NCBI RefSeq assembly: GCF_001536285.1
Contig: NZ_FAOZ01000019.1
Span: 1-64,000 of the forward strand
Length of the DNA: 64,000 nt
From: Parafrankia irregularis
Lineage (GTDB): Bacteria > Actinomycetota > Actinomycetes > Frankiales > Frankiaceae
Direction: 5' to 3'
Part shown: piece by piece, positions 32,145-41,340 of the stretch
Layout: every line of letters begins with the position of its first letter
Position numbering within the stretch: position 1 is the first letter of the stretch
The notes under the pieces: model-generated
What the model saw: only the letters and a program-made list of their open reading frames with translations
Databases searched by the model: none
What the model was told of the DNA's origin: nothing
Program-made: the position numbers and the translations under genes

Positions 32145-32751
32145 CAGCGGAAGACTACGCAGGCTGGCTGTGGCTGGACAGTGTCGTGCCGTCCACGTGT
32201 CGGCCTGGTATTTTTGAGATCTTGATGTCGCTTGTGGTGGACGCCCTCGTTTGGGGCCCCGAACATCGGGGCTCTCGAACATCCGGGCGCTCGAACAGCG
32301 GGGGTGCCCAGGTCACCGGCCACGGCTGCGTGGCCTTCAGTCGGGCGGGAACATCTCTGACACGTGAGCCGGCGCGGCGCCCGTACCGAGGAGGCGTCAT
32401 CCGGGAGCGGTGCGGTTCGGATACGGAGAAGACCACACCTTGGCGCCCGCACCGAGGTGGAACGGGCACGATGTACACGACCCGCGTGGGTTTCCGGTCG
32501 CGACGCACGTGCACGGCGAGTCGGATGTCGGACCGGGACCCCGTCGAGTTCCGTCACCGCACGCAGGGCACAGTGGGTCCGCACCGCCTTCAGGCGCCCC
32601 TGGGCGCAGGCATGCGGGCACACCGCGCCCGGGCCCGGCCGTCGGCCGGGTCGCGTGGGCGTGGTTCGGCGGGGGCACCACCGACGTGAAGGCGTCACCA
32701 AACCAGTTCCGGCCTTCGGTGCCGGACGTACCGAAGGAGACAGGGAACGGC
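32145..32751. other. Intergenic region between divergent dacB and ppa
   Basis: No gene supported. A hairpin GCCCCGA-ACA-TCGGGGC occupies 32256-32272, and CTCGAACA recurs just after it (about 32274 and 32292). An AT-rich patch GGTATTTTTGAGATCTTGA at 32209-32227 may be the dacB promoter region. No riboswitch was recognised. Confidence 0.4.
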
Positions 32752-33291
32752 GTGGACCTTGAGTTCGATGTGACCATCGAGATCCCCAAGGGGCAGCGCA
32801 ACAAGTACGAGATGGATCACCACACCGGGCGCATCCGGCTCGACCGGATGTTGTTCACGTCCACTCACTACCCGTCCGACTACGGCTTCATCGAGGGCAC
32901 CCTCGGCCGGGACGGCGATCCGCTCGACGCGCTCGTCCTGCTGGAGGAGCCGACCTTCCCGGGCTGCCTGGTGCGGTGCCGGACGATCGGAATGTTCCGC
33001 ATGACGGACGAGAAGGGCCCGGACGACAAGGTGCTGTGTGTTCCGGTGGCGGACGTCCGCCAGGAGCACCTGCGTGACATCCGTCACCTTCCGGAGTTCG
33101 ACCGGCTGGAGATCCAGCACTTCTTCGAGGTCTACAAGGACCTGGAGCCCGGCAAGTCCGTCGAAGGCGCATCCTGGGTCGACCGGCGGGACGCCGAGAA
33201 GGAGATCCTCGACTCGATCACCCGGCTCAAGGACTCCGAGGAGGCCGGGCACGGCGCCGACGACACGACGGCGCACGCCCACACGGCCTGA
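32752..33291 (+). CDS. ppa: Inorganic pyrophosphatase
   Basis: 179 residues from GTG 32752 with GAAGGAGA 11 bases upstream. Family I soluble pyrophosphatase: Glu-Ile-Pro-Lys-Gly, Tyr-Pro-Ser-Asp-Tyr-Gly-Phe-Ile, and the signature Asp-Gly-Asp-Pro-Leu-Asp-Ala-Leu-Val with its three metal-binding aspartates. A Lys in Gly-Pro-Asp-Asp-Lys and the C-terminal helix are also as expected. A short His/Ala tail is extra. It hydrolyses pyrophosphate in the cytoplasm. The window also encodes the membrane proton pump HppA, which uses the same substrate, so the cell has both soluble and energy-conserving routes. Confidence 0.96.
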   Translation: MDLEFDVTIEIPKGQRNKYEMDHHTGRIRLDRMLFTSTHYPSDYGFIEGTLGRDGDPLDALVLLEEPTFPGCLVRCRTIGMFRMTDEKGPDDKVLCVPVADVRQEHLRDIRHLPEFDRLEIQHFFEVYKDLEPGKSVEGASWVDRRDAEKEILDSITRLKDSEEAGHGADDTTAHAHTA

Positions 33292-33351
33292 CGCCGGGGC
33301 GGCTGACGCGATGGAGACGGCGATGCGCTGACCGAGCTGGCGCGTTGCCGC

Positions 33352-33389
33352 GGGCGGCTGGTGGGGAAGGATCCCCCGGCCGCCCTTTT
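33352..33389 (+). terminator. Terminator after ppa
   Basis: GGGCGGC (33352-33358) pairs with GCCGCCC (33379-33385), and an inner GGGG/CCCC extends the stem. TTTT follows at 33386-33389. It lies 60 bases after the ppa stop and just before the opposing tRNA gene. Confidence 0.7.
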
Positions 33390-33428
33390 CGCTGTTGGCA
33401 GGGGTTTTCCCTGCTGGGACTGTGTTTG

Positions 33429-33500
33429 AGCCGGAGGCGGGGATTGAACCCGCGACCTATCGCTTACGAGGCGATTGCTCTGCCACTGAGCTACTCCGGC
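33429..33500 (-). tRNA. tRNA-Thr (anticodon CGT)
   Basis: 72 nt. Acceptor stem GCCGGAG/CTCCGGC, discriminator T, D-arm GCTC...GAGC, anticodon stem ATCGC/GCGAT with loop CTCGTAA giving anticodon CGT (reads ACG), and T-arm GCGGG-TTCAATC-CCCGC. The 3' CCA is not encoded. No flanking duplicate of its 3' end (attachment site) was seen within the window. Confidence 0.93.
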
Positions 33501-34004
33501 GTCTGGCAGGTGCATGTGAGGCTGCAAACTCCGACACCGCCCTGCCCGGGACGAGTATGCCAGACGGAGGCAGGTGAGCGATCGGCGCCCGTGGTCGGCG
33601 ATCGGGTGGCACCTGGTACAGCACGATGCGCGGCATGATCGGTGGGATGGCTGCTCCGGTCCGGGGCCCGCGGGGTGGGTGTGCGGATGGGCCGAACGTG
33701 CGCGATCCTCCCGGGCGGGCGCCAGGGGGATCGCCGGACGGGAGTGCCGGGCGCGTGACGGAGGCGCGAGGCCCACAGTGGTCCCCGAACGTCACCGATC
33801 GGATGTTCTGTGCGTCATGCCACATCGCGTGGACGTTGGGTCGCTTTTCGAGGGTTGAATCAGCGCAATGTGTACCGATCGCATGCTGGGTGCGTCTTTC
33901 CGTTACGAAACTGAATGCGGGTACTCCGGCGTGTGGGGCTCGTGGTGCCGAAAAGGCACCCCCGGTCGCAGTGGCTCCGGAGAGGTTGCGTAGGGTTTCG
34001 CACC
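33501..34004. other. Intergenic region between tRNA-Thr and response regulator
   Basis: About 500 bases with no supported gene; several open frames exist on both strands but none has protein-like composition. It should contain the tRNA promoter (minus strand, just above 33500) and that of the response regulator. I could not fix either. Confidence 0.35.
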
Positions 34005-34717
<713 letters not shown>

Positions 34718-34736
<19 letters not shown>

Positions 34737-35365
34737 GGTGTGAGATCGATCGGCTGGCGTAGCTCCCTGTCGTCCTCATGAAGCTCGATGACCGAGCCGT
34801 TCGGGACGGGGTTGCCCTGCTGGTGCTCCCGGTAGCCGCCCATGTCCAACCGCTGTACCCGGCCGGCGCGGCTTCGCAGGCACCAGTCCACCGCCCGGAT
34901 GAACATCCCGTGGCTGAAGACCACGACGAGGCCGGGTGGCGCCAGTCGTAGCCGAGCGAGGAGCCGGTCAGCCCGGTCCAGCAGGCCGGCGAACGACTCG
35001 CTGCCCACCTCCGGCCGGTCGACGTGGTACGGGTTCGCCGCGAGCCAGTAGGAGCTCGCGTACGGTGCCCGGTCACGGTCGCTCATCGGCTTGCCGTACA
35101 GGCTGCCCAGATAGGTGAACTCGTGGACCTCCCAGATCTCCTGGGGGGTGGTGGGGAACCTGCGGGTGGTCGGCTCGGCGGTCAGCTGGGCCCGCAGAAA
35201 TCCTGAGACCACAATCAGGGACGGATCTCGCGGAACCGCGTCCGCGACGAAGTCAGCCTGCCGTAGCCCGAGATCGGTGAGACCGATGCCGTCCGGGTCC
35301 GTGCCGGGCTGCCCCGCGTTCGCTGTGCTCTCCCCGTGGCGTACCAGCCACACCAGCCGTCCCAC
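34718..35365 (-). CDS. Histidine phosphatase superfamily protein
   Basis: 215 residues from GTG 35365. N-terminal catalytic motif Leu-Val-Arg-His-Gly-Glu-Ser (Arg-His-Gly) near residue 8. Second arginine in Gly-Phe-Leu-Arg-Ala, acidic general acid region at Glu-Val-His-Glu-Phe, and second catalytic His in Val-Val-Phe-Ser-His-Gly-Met-Phe. It is phosphoglycerate-mutase-like, probably a phosphatase of unknown substrate. Its 3' end overlaps the response regulator by 19 bases in tail-to-tail orientation. Confidence 0.88.
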
Positions 35366-35425
35366 AATCGCCCCCGAACCTTGGTGGGTTGCTCGCCGGT
35401 CCGCACGCCCGCCCGTGCGCGGCGC

Positions 35426-36400
35426 CTACTGTTCCGGACGTCGTCGCGACCGCCGGCGTCGAGCGGACGGATCCTGGCCGCCCAGGTCCATCTCGTCGTC
35501 TGGCCGTGCCTGGTTGTCTGGCCGTGCCTGGTCGTCCGGCTCTGCCGGGTTGCCTGAGGCCACCTGGCTGCCTGCGTTCGGTGAGCCGTGGGCCGCCTCG
35601 TAGGCCTTTCTCGAGCCGCAGACATCCGCGCGGGAGCAGCTGTGCCGGCTCCCGTCGTCGAGCGCGACCGTGAGCTGCTGGCGAGGCACGTCATGGCCGA
35701 CCACACGGCCGTCACCGGCGGGGATCGACACCGCCGCCCCGACGGCGGGAACCGCCGCGGTGAACTCCTCGTAGAGCGGATGCTCGTAGCGCAGGCAGCA
35801 CATGAGCCGGCCACAGGCGCCGCTGATCCGCATCGGGTTCAGCGAGAGATTCTGATCCTTGGCCATGCGCACGCTCACCGGCTCGAAGTCGGTGAGAAAG
35901 GTCGAGCAGCACAGATCCCGGCCGCAGGAACCGATCCCGCCCTGCAGCTTGGCGCTGTCGCGGGCCGAGAGCTGGCGTAGCTGCACCCGGGCGGCCAGGG
36001 TCCGGTTGAGGTCACGGACCAGCGAACGGAAATCGACCCTGTTCTCCGCGGTGAAGAAGATGGTGATCGCGTTCGTCTCGAGAACGACGTCCACGCCGAT
36101 CACCTTCATCGGCAGCCCGTGCTCCCGGACCAGCCGGCGGGCGGCGACCCTGGCCTGTGCCCGGCGCCGCCGGGACGCGTCGTTGCGGCGGAGATCCTCG
36201 TCGCCGGCGAGACCGACCAGCACGGGGAGGCCGCCGACGTCCTCACTGACCCACTGCGGTGCCCAGACGCAGGTCGCGACCTCGGGCCCGTCGTCGGTGG
36301 GCACCAGCACCCGGTCGCCCACCCGGGGGTTGTGCGGACCGGGGTCGGCGTAGTACAGACGACCCCGCCTGGAAAAGGACACCGCGCACATCATCGGCAT
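35426..36400 (-). CDS. RicT/PSP1-domain protein
   Basis: 324 residues from ATG 36400, preceded by GGAAGGCGG; an in-frame GTG at 36421 would add seven residues. The PSP1 region holds two conserved cysteine clusters, Gly-Ser-Cys-Gly-Arg-Asp-Leu-Cys-Cys and Gly-Ala-Cys-Gly-Arg-Leu-Met-Cys-Cys-Leu-Arg-Tyr-Glu. In Bacillus RicT (YaaT) works with RicA and RicF to bind iron-sulfur clusters and direct RNase Y processing. No ricA or ricF partner is in the window. The C-terminal 70 residues are disordered, with a Gln-Ala-Arg-Pro-Asp-Asn/Asp repeat and an Arg-rich end. In actinobacteria this gene commonly lies near holB and tmk, as here. Confidence 0.88.
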   Translation of the reverse strand: MPMMCAVSFSRRGRLYYADPGPHNPRVGDRVLVPTDDGPEVATCVWAPQWVSEDVGGLPVLVGLAGDEDLRRNDASRRRRAQARVAARRLVREHGLPMKVIGVDVVLETNAITIFFTAENRVDFRSLVRDLNRTLAARVQLRQLSARDSAKLQGGIGSCGRDLCCSTFLTDFEPVSVRMAKDQNLSLNPMRISGACGRLMCCLRYEHPLYEEFTAAVPAVGAAVSIPAGDGRVVGHDVPRQQLTVALDDGSRHSCSRADVCGSRKAYEAAHGSPNAGSQVASGNPAEPDDQARPDNQARPDDEMDLGGQDPSARRRRSRRRPEQ

Positions 36401-36540
36401 GCGACGGCCGCCGCCTTCCACACTCGCGGGTCCGGGACACCCGAAGACTACGACGCGGCCGGCCGCTTGGCTCCCTGTTCGCCCATCTCCGTCCCGCCCG
36501 GTCAGGACACGCCCGGACGTCGGCGACCGCGTTGTCCCGG

Positions 36541-37347
36541 CTAGCCGATCCGGGCGCCGTCAGGCAGCCGGTAGACGGCGAACGGTGCGACGATCACCGG
36601 CCGGGCGACGTTGCGGACCGGTGTCCCGCCCGGCGTCCAGCCCATCTCCTGGCCGTGGTGCGCATGGCCGTGGACGGCCAGCGTGGTCGTGGGCTCCAAC
36701 GCGGCCATGCCGATCAGGTCACCCGCGTCGAGCGGGCCGGGATCAGCGGCGGTGTCGACGGCGGGCGCCGCGACCGGAGCCGGCGGCGCCGTGCCCGCCC
36801 GGGAGCCGTCGATCGCGGCACCGAGCAGGGGACTGCCGAGAAACCGATGGATCTCCGGGGCCTCGCCGGTGAGCGTCTCCATGACCGGCGCGTAATGGGT
36901 CAGGGCGATGCGGACGTCGGTGTCCAGGGACGCCAGCGCGTCGCGCAGGCGGTGGGCGGCCGTTCCGTCGCTGGCGGCCCTCCCGGCATCCTGGCCGTCG
37001 GAGAACCCCGTCACGCCCGCGACGCCGACCGCGCCACTGGACGTCTCGATGGTCGCGGCGGTGCCTTCGAGCACGATCGCGCCGGCGTCACCGAGCATCG
37101 CGGCGACCTGGCCGCCCGCGCCGGCGTCGTGATCGTGGTTGCCGAGCACCGCCACGACCGGAAGATCGAGACCGGTCACGACGGAGCACAGCTCCGCCGC
37201 GGATTCCAGATCGCCGGCGTTGGTGAGATCGCCGGCCAGCAGGAGAAGATCCGCGACCATGGCGGCCCGCTGGTAGAGGGGACGGAGCCGATGCGCGGAC
37301 CCGGGAACGACGTGGAGATCCCCGACAGCCGCAACCCGCATGATCAT
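36541..37347 (-). CDS. Calcineurin-like metallophosphoesterase
   Basis: 268 residues from ATG 37347 (a second ATG at 37341 begins Met-Arg-Val-Ala-Ala-Val-Gly-Asp). Metal-site motifs: Gly-Asp-Leu-His, Leu-Ala-Gly-Asp-Leu-Thr, Leu-Gly-Asn-His-Asp-His-Asp, Leu-Thr-His-Tyr-Ala-Pro and Val-His-Gly-His-Ala-His-His. These give the full set of Asp, Asn and His ligands for two metals. The substrate is unknown. A Pro/Ala-rich insertion lies before the last motif. It follows holB by 98 bases on the same strand. Confidence 0.88.
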   Translation of the reverse strand: MIMRVAAVGDLHVVPGSAHRLRPLYQRAAMVADLLLLAGDLTNAGDLESAAELCSVVTGLDLPVVAVLGNHDHDAGAGGQVAAMLGDAGAIVLEGTAATIETSSGAVGVAGVTGFSDGQDAGRAASDGTAAHRLRDALASLDTDVRIALTHYAPVMETLTGEAPEIHRFLGSPLLGAAIDGSRAGTAPPAPVAAPAVDTAADPGPLDAGDLIGMAALEPTTTLAVHGHAHHGQEMGWTPGGTPVRNVARPVIVAPFAVYRLPDGARIG

Positions 37348-37445
37348 CCCCTCGTCACGGGCGAACCGTGACTTCCCACCTGGTCTCTTGCCCGATCAGT
37401 GGGTCGGCGCCGGAGGCCGGCGGCGACCCTTGCCACTGAAGGCTC

Positions 37446-38717
37446 TCATGCGTCGCGCAACGCGAGCGCGAGAGACTCGGTGGCGAGCTGTGGTACGAGC
37501 CCCGGATTGTCCGCGAGCGCCTGCCGGGTCGCCAGGACAGCCTCCCACCGCCGCAGCGTCTGCTCGGGCGTGGCGGCGGAAGCCAGCTGCGCCGTTGCTT
37601 CCGCGTGGTCTGGATGTACCAGGGCGACCTCGGCGCGTAGCTGGCTGACCAGGACGTCCCGGTACAGGCCGGCGAGATCGACGAGGGCCCGGTCGAGGGA
37701 GTCGAGCACCGTTCGCCGCCCACGGCTCTTCTGCGCCCGCTCCAGCTCCTTGAGCGCGCCTGCGGCGCCCCTGACCTGGATCGACCGCGGCTTGGCGCCC
37801 GCGCCGCCACCGGCCCGACCGCCGCCCCGGGCGGAGGCGGACCGGGTGCCGGCCGAGGTGGCGCCGACCCCGAGGGCTGTCTTGAGCGCCTCGGTCTCGG
37901 CCTCGTCCCGATCAGCACCCGCCGCCTGGGCGTCGGCGGTCGCCGCTTCCACCAGATCGGCGGCGGCGGCCAGGCAGTCGCCGGTGCGCCGCAGCCGGGA
38001 CGGCAGGCGCAGCACGGCCTCCCGGCGGGCCCTGGCCTGGGGGTCCGCGGCCAGCCGCCGGGCCTGCCCGACGTGCCCCTGCGAAGCCTGTGCCGCGACC
38101 CGGGCCAGCTCCTCGTCGGCACCCTCCCGGACGAGGACGGCTACGACGTCCTCCACCGTGGGCAGGCGCAGGGCGACCGACCGACAGCGGGAGCGGATGG
38201 TGGGCAGCACATCGTCGACCGACGGCGCGCACAGCAGGAACACGGCCCGCTCGGCCGGCTCCTCCAGTGCCTTGAGCAGCGCGTTGGCCGCCGAATCGGT
38301 GAACCGGTCGGCGTCGTCGATCAGCAGGATGCGCCAGCTGCCCGCACTGGGGGCGCTCGCGGCGTCCCTGATCAGGGCCCGGACGTCACGTACGCCGATC
38401 GACAGCCCCTCCGGCCGGACCGTACGCAGGTCGGCGGCGGTGTCGGACAGGACGGTGTGGCAGGCGGGGCACTGCCCACAGCCGGGCGGGGTGCTCTCGC
38501 AGAGCAGCCCGGCGGCGAAGGCCCGCGCGGCCTCCGCGAGACCGGAGCCTGCGGGCCCGGTGAACAGCCAGGAATGGGTCATGCCCGCGCGGGCGGCCGC
38601 CAGTGGGCCGGCGGTGGCCACCAGCGCCGCCGCCTCCGCCGCCGCGGTCAGCGTCGAGACCACGGCATCCTGCCCGACGAGCGCATCCCAGACCGTCACG
38701 CTGCCATTGTCGGCCAC
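37446..38717 (-). CDS. holB: DNA polymerase III subunit delta-prime
   Basis: 423 residues, GTG 38717, seven bases after the tmk stop. AAA clamp-loader fold: Val-Gly-Gln-Asp at the N-terminus, Gly-Pro-Ala-Gly-Ser-Gly in place of a functional Walker A (the lysine is missing, as is normal for delta-prime), four zinc cysteines in Cys-Gly-Gln-Cys-Pro-Ala-Cys with an upstream Cys, Leu-Ile-Asp-Asp-Ala-Asp-Arg, Ala-Leu-Leu-Lys-Ala-Leu-Glu-Glu-Pro and the Ser-Arg-Cys sensor. The C-terminal collar domain carries a Gly/Ala-rich insertion. Part of the topA-tmk-holB operon. Confidence 0.93.
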   Translation of the reverse strand: MADNGSVTVWDALVGQDAVVSTLTAAAEAAALVATAGPLAAARAGMTHSWLFTGPAGSGLAEAARAFAAGLLCESTPPGCGQCPACHTVLSDTAADLRTVRPEGLSIGVRDVRALIRDAASAPSAGSWRILLIDDADRFTDSAANALLKALEEPAERAVFLLCAPSVDDVLPTIRSRCRSVALRLPTVEDVVAVLVREGADEELARVAAQASQGHVGQARRLAADPQARARREAVLRLPSRLRRTGDCLAAAADLVEAATADAQAAGADRDEAETEALKTALGVGATSAGTRSASARGGGRAGGGAGAKPRSIQVRGAAGALKELERAQKSRGRRTVLDSLDRALVDLAGLYRDVLVSQLRAEVALVHPDHAEATAQLASAATPEQTLRRWEAVLATRQALADNPGLVPQLATESLALALRDA

Positions 38718-38724
38718 GCTCGGC

Positions 38725-41340
38725 CTAACCCGCGTCGGCGGTCCGGCGGATCCGTTCGGTGATCACGGAACGGATCCTTCTGTGCAGTTCGGGCGCGGGA
38801 AGCGTCGCGTCGACGGTCACGTGTCTGGCAGGGTCCTCGGCGGCGATCCGACGGAACTGCTCGCGGACACGCTGATGGTAGGCCGCGCTGTCGCCGGCGG
38901 TGCCGCTGTCCGCAGCGGTGGCGGTGGCGGTGGCGTCGTCGGCGGTGCCGCTGTCCGCGGGCACGGTGGTGTCGGTGGTGCCGCTGGTGTCGGTGGTGCC
39001 GCTGGTGTCGGAGGTGTCGTCGGTGGCGGCGGTGTCGCTCCGGCTGACACGCCGGGGCCGGGTGGACGGGCGGGGCGCTTTCCGCTCCGTCGGCAGATCC
39101 AGCAGGATCGTCACATCGGGGAGCAGCGAGTGGGTCGCCCACTGGGCCAGCGCGGCCAGCTCGTCCTGGTCCAGGCGCGGGTCGGCGCCCTGGAAGGCCT
39201 TCGATGACGCCGCGTACCGGTCGGCCAGCACGATGGCCCCCCGCGCCAGCGCGGGCTCGATGATCCGCGCGACCTGCTCGGCCCGATCAGCCGCGTCCAG
39301 CAGGGCCACCGTCCGGAAATGTGGTCGTGTGGACGGGGCGTCGAGGAGCTCGCGCACGCTGGCGCTGATCGGCGTGCCGGTCTTCTCACGAACGACCACG
39401 ACCTCGCGGCCGCTCGCGGCGAGCCACTCCTGGAGCAGGTCCAGCTGGCCTTCGGCGCCGGCCGCGGTGTCCCCCTCGATGGTGATGAACAGCCCGGCGT
39501 GTCGCAGCCGGCGGCGGCTGCGCGGCCGGCGGCCCCGTACCGCGTTCCACAGCTCCGGAAGCACCGCCTCGCCGGCGTGGTCGTCCATCTGCCGGTAGGA
39601 GAAGAGCCCGACAGCCACGGCGAGCAGGCCGCCGCCCAGCAGCACCGCGGTGACACCGTCGGCGCGGACGTTGATGTCCCCCCACAGGTGGACCTCGTGG
39701 AAGCCGATCAGCCCGACGAGCGCGGGGGCGGCGGCGAGTACGAGCAGCAGGTCGACCCGCACCAGGGACTGCACCAGCGCGAACGTGCGGCCACGCAGCT
39801 CGTCGGCGACCTCGGCCTGCAGCAGCGTGTACCCGGTCACCCAGGCGACACCGGCGAACGCGCCGACGAGCACCACCAGGATGCAGGCGATGACCAGGTT
39901 CGGAATGATCGCGACGATGACCAGGGTGATGCCGGCGCCGGTGACACAGACACCGAACAGGCGAGTCCGGCTGTAGTCCCCGAGCAGCCGTGGACCGGCG
40001 GCCATACCGCCGGCCAGCCCGATGAAGACGGCACCGAAAAGCACACCGTAGGCCGAGTCGCCACCGCCGAGGATCTCGACGTAGAGCTTGCCGAGCGCGA
40101 TCACGCTCCCGGCGCCCGCGAAGCCGCCCAGGATGCCCACAACGAGGCCACGGACGAGGCGGTCCTGGCCGACGAACTTCCAGCCCTCGGTGATCGACGC
40201 GAAGAAGCCCGGCTCCGGGCCCTGCTCAGGCCGTTCCGCCTTGCCGATCGAGCGCAGGCCCCAGATGACGATCGCGGAGCCGAGGAAGGTCGCCGCGTTG
40301 AAGTACAGCGCGAGATCGAGCGAGCGGTCCTCGAAGTAGTGGATGCTCGGGCCCAGCCCACGTGACACCGTGGCCAGCAGGGTGAAGATCGCGGCCGCCA
40401 GCGGGGCGGTGCCGTAGGTCGTGATCAGGCTCAGCGTGTTCGCCGCCGCCAGCCGGTTGCGAGGAACCAGCCGCGGAATCGAGGCCTCCTTGGCCGGCGC
40501 CCACACCAGGCTCACGCACTCGACGAGGAAGGACGCGATCAGCAGCCACTCAAGGGTGTGCACGATCGGGATGGACACGAAGAGCCCGAATCGCATGACG
40601 TCGGTGACGACCATGGTCATCCGCCGGTCGAGGCGGTCGGCGATCGCGCCGGCCAGCGGCCCGAGGATGAGAGCCGGCAGCAGGCGGACGATCAGCAGCG
40701 AGCCGATCGCGTAGGCCTTGCCGGAGAAGCTGCTGGCGAGCTCGGTGATGAGCGCCGTGGTCGCCAGCAGGCCCAGCCAGTCGCCCAGGCTCGACAGACT
40801 GAGCTGGATCCACATCCGGCGGAACTCGGGGATCCGCAGGACCGCGCGTAGATCGCCGTCCGAGCCGTCGGGGCTCTGCGACCGGGCTGGCGGCGATGGC
40901 ACGGTCGTGACCGGATGCCGGCTGAGTGTGCGCCGCACCCGCATCCGTGGTTGACGCCGATCGGATGGACCGCTCGTCAGCGTGTTCGGTGCGCTCGACG
41001 CGGCTGCGGCGTCGGTCGATGCCGCGCCGTCGATCGATGCCGCGCCGCCGGCTGGTGCTGCGGCCGCGGGCGGCTCGCCGGATGCCGCGGCTTCGCTCGT
41101 CTGGTCCGTCTCATCCAGTTGGTTGGGCGCACCGGCCCCGTTCGGCGCCTCCGGCCGTGGGACCTCGTTCGGAGGGGTACCTCCACGGGCGGGCGGGCGA
41201 TCGAGCGGAGTGCTCTGAAAGCCGGGCAGGGGGACGGTCGCGTCGGCCAGCGGGGACACACGTACAGCGGGCTCGCCGCCCGGAGCCTGTACAGGAGTGC
41301 CGCCCAGTTCGCCGTGGCTCTCGTCGAGGGGCAGGTCCAT
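38725..41340 (-). CDS. MFS transporter fused to a thymidylate-kinase-like domain
   Basis: 871 residues; the ATG shares one base with the topA stop (TGATG). After a Pro/Ala-rich cytoplasmic stretch of about 170 residues comes an MFS domain of about 12 hydrophobic segments (residues about 185-585; Ala-Asp-Arg-Leu-Asp-Arg-Arg is the loop 2-3 motif). The C-terminal 250 residues follow dTMP kinase: Phe-Ile-Thr-Ile-Glu-Gly, Asp-Arg-Tyr-Ala-Ala-Ser-Ser-Lys-Ala-Phe-Gln-Gly, and Leu-Leu-Asp-Leu-Pro. However, the P-loop (residues 622-632) reads Glu-Gly-Asp-Thr-Ala-Ala-Gly-Ala-Glu-Gly-Gln, with Ala629 where the ATP-binding lysine should be. Glu-Pro-Gly-Gly is Glu-Lys-Thr-Gly. The lid region carries a Thr/Asp/Ser-rich insertion. 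The kinase domain may be inactive. Confidence 0.87.
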   Translation of the reverse strand: MDLPLDESHGELGGTPVQAPGGEPAVRVSPLADATVPLPGFQSTPLDRPPARGGTPPNEVPRPEAPNGAGAPNQLDETDQTSEAAASGEPPAAAAPAGGAASIDGAASTDAAAASSAPNTLTSGPSDRRQPRMRVRRTLSRHPVTTVPSPPARSQSPDGSDGDLRAVLRIPEFRRMWIQLSLSSLGDWLGLLATTALITELASSFSGKAYAIGSLLIVRLLPALILGPLAGAIADRLDRRMTMVVTDVMRFGLFVSIPIVHTLEWLLIASFLVECVSLVWAPAKEASIPRLVPRNRLAAANTLSLITTYGTAPLAAAIFTLLATVSRGLGPSIHYFEDRSLDLALYFNAATFLGSAIVIWGLRSIGKAERPEQGPEPGFFASITEGWKFVGQDRLVRGLVVGILGGFAGAGSVIALGKLYVEILGGGDSAYGVLFGAVFIGLAGGMAAGPRLLGDYSRTRLFGVCVTGAGITLVIVAIIPNLVIACILVVLVGAFAGVAWVTGYTLLQAEVADELRGRTFALVQSLVRVDLLLVLAAAPALVGLIGFHEVHLWGDINVRADGVTAVLLGGGLLAVAVGLFSYRQMDDHAGEAVLPELWNAVRGRRPRSRRRLRHAGLFITIEGDTAAGAEGQLDLLQEWLAASGREVVVVREKTGTPISASVRELLDAPSTRPHFRTVALLDAADRAEQVARIIEPALARGAIVLADRYAASSKAFQGADPRLDQDELAALAQWATHSLLPDVTILLDLPTERKAPRPSTRPRRVSRSDTAATDDTSDTSGTTDTSGTTDTTVPADSGTADDATATATAADSGTAGDSAAYHQRVREQFRRIAAEDPARHVTVDATLPAPELHRRIRSVITERIRRTADAG

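Noticed and set aside
32145-32751. Riboswitch in the ppa leader
   Set aside because: Only a simple 7-bp hairpin was found; no known aptamer motif recognised.
33429-33500. tRNA as integration site of a mobile element
   Set aside because: No repeated tRNA 3' segment, integrase or composition shift next to it.
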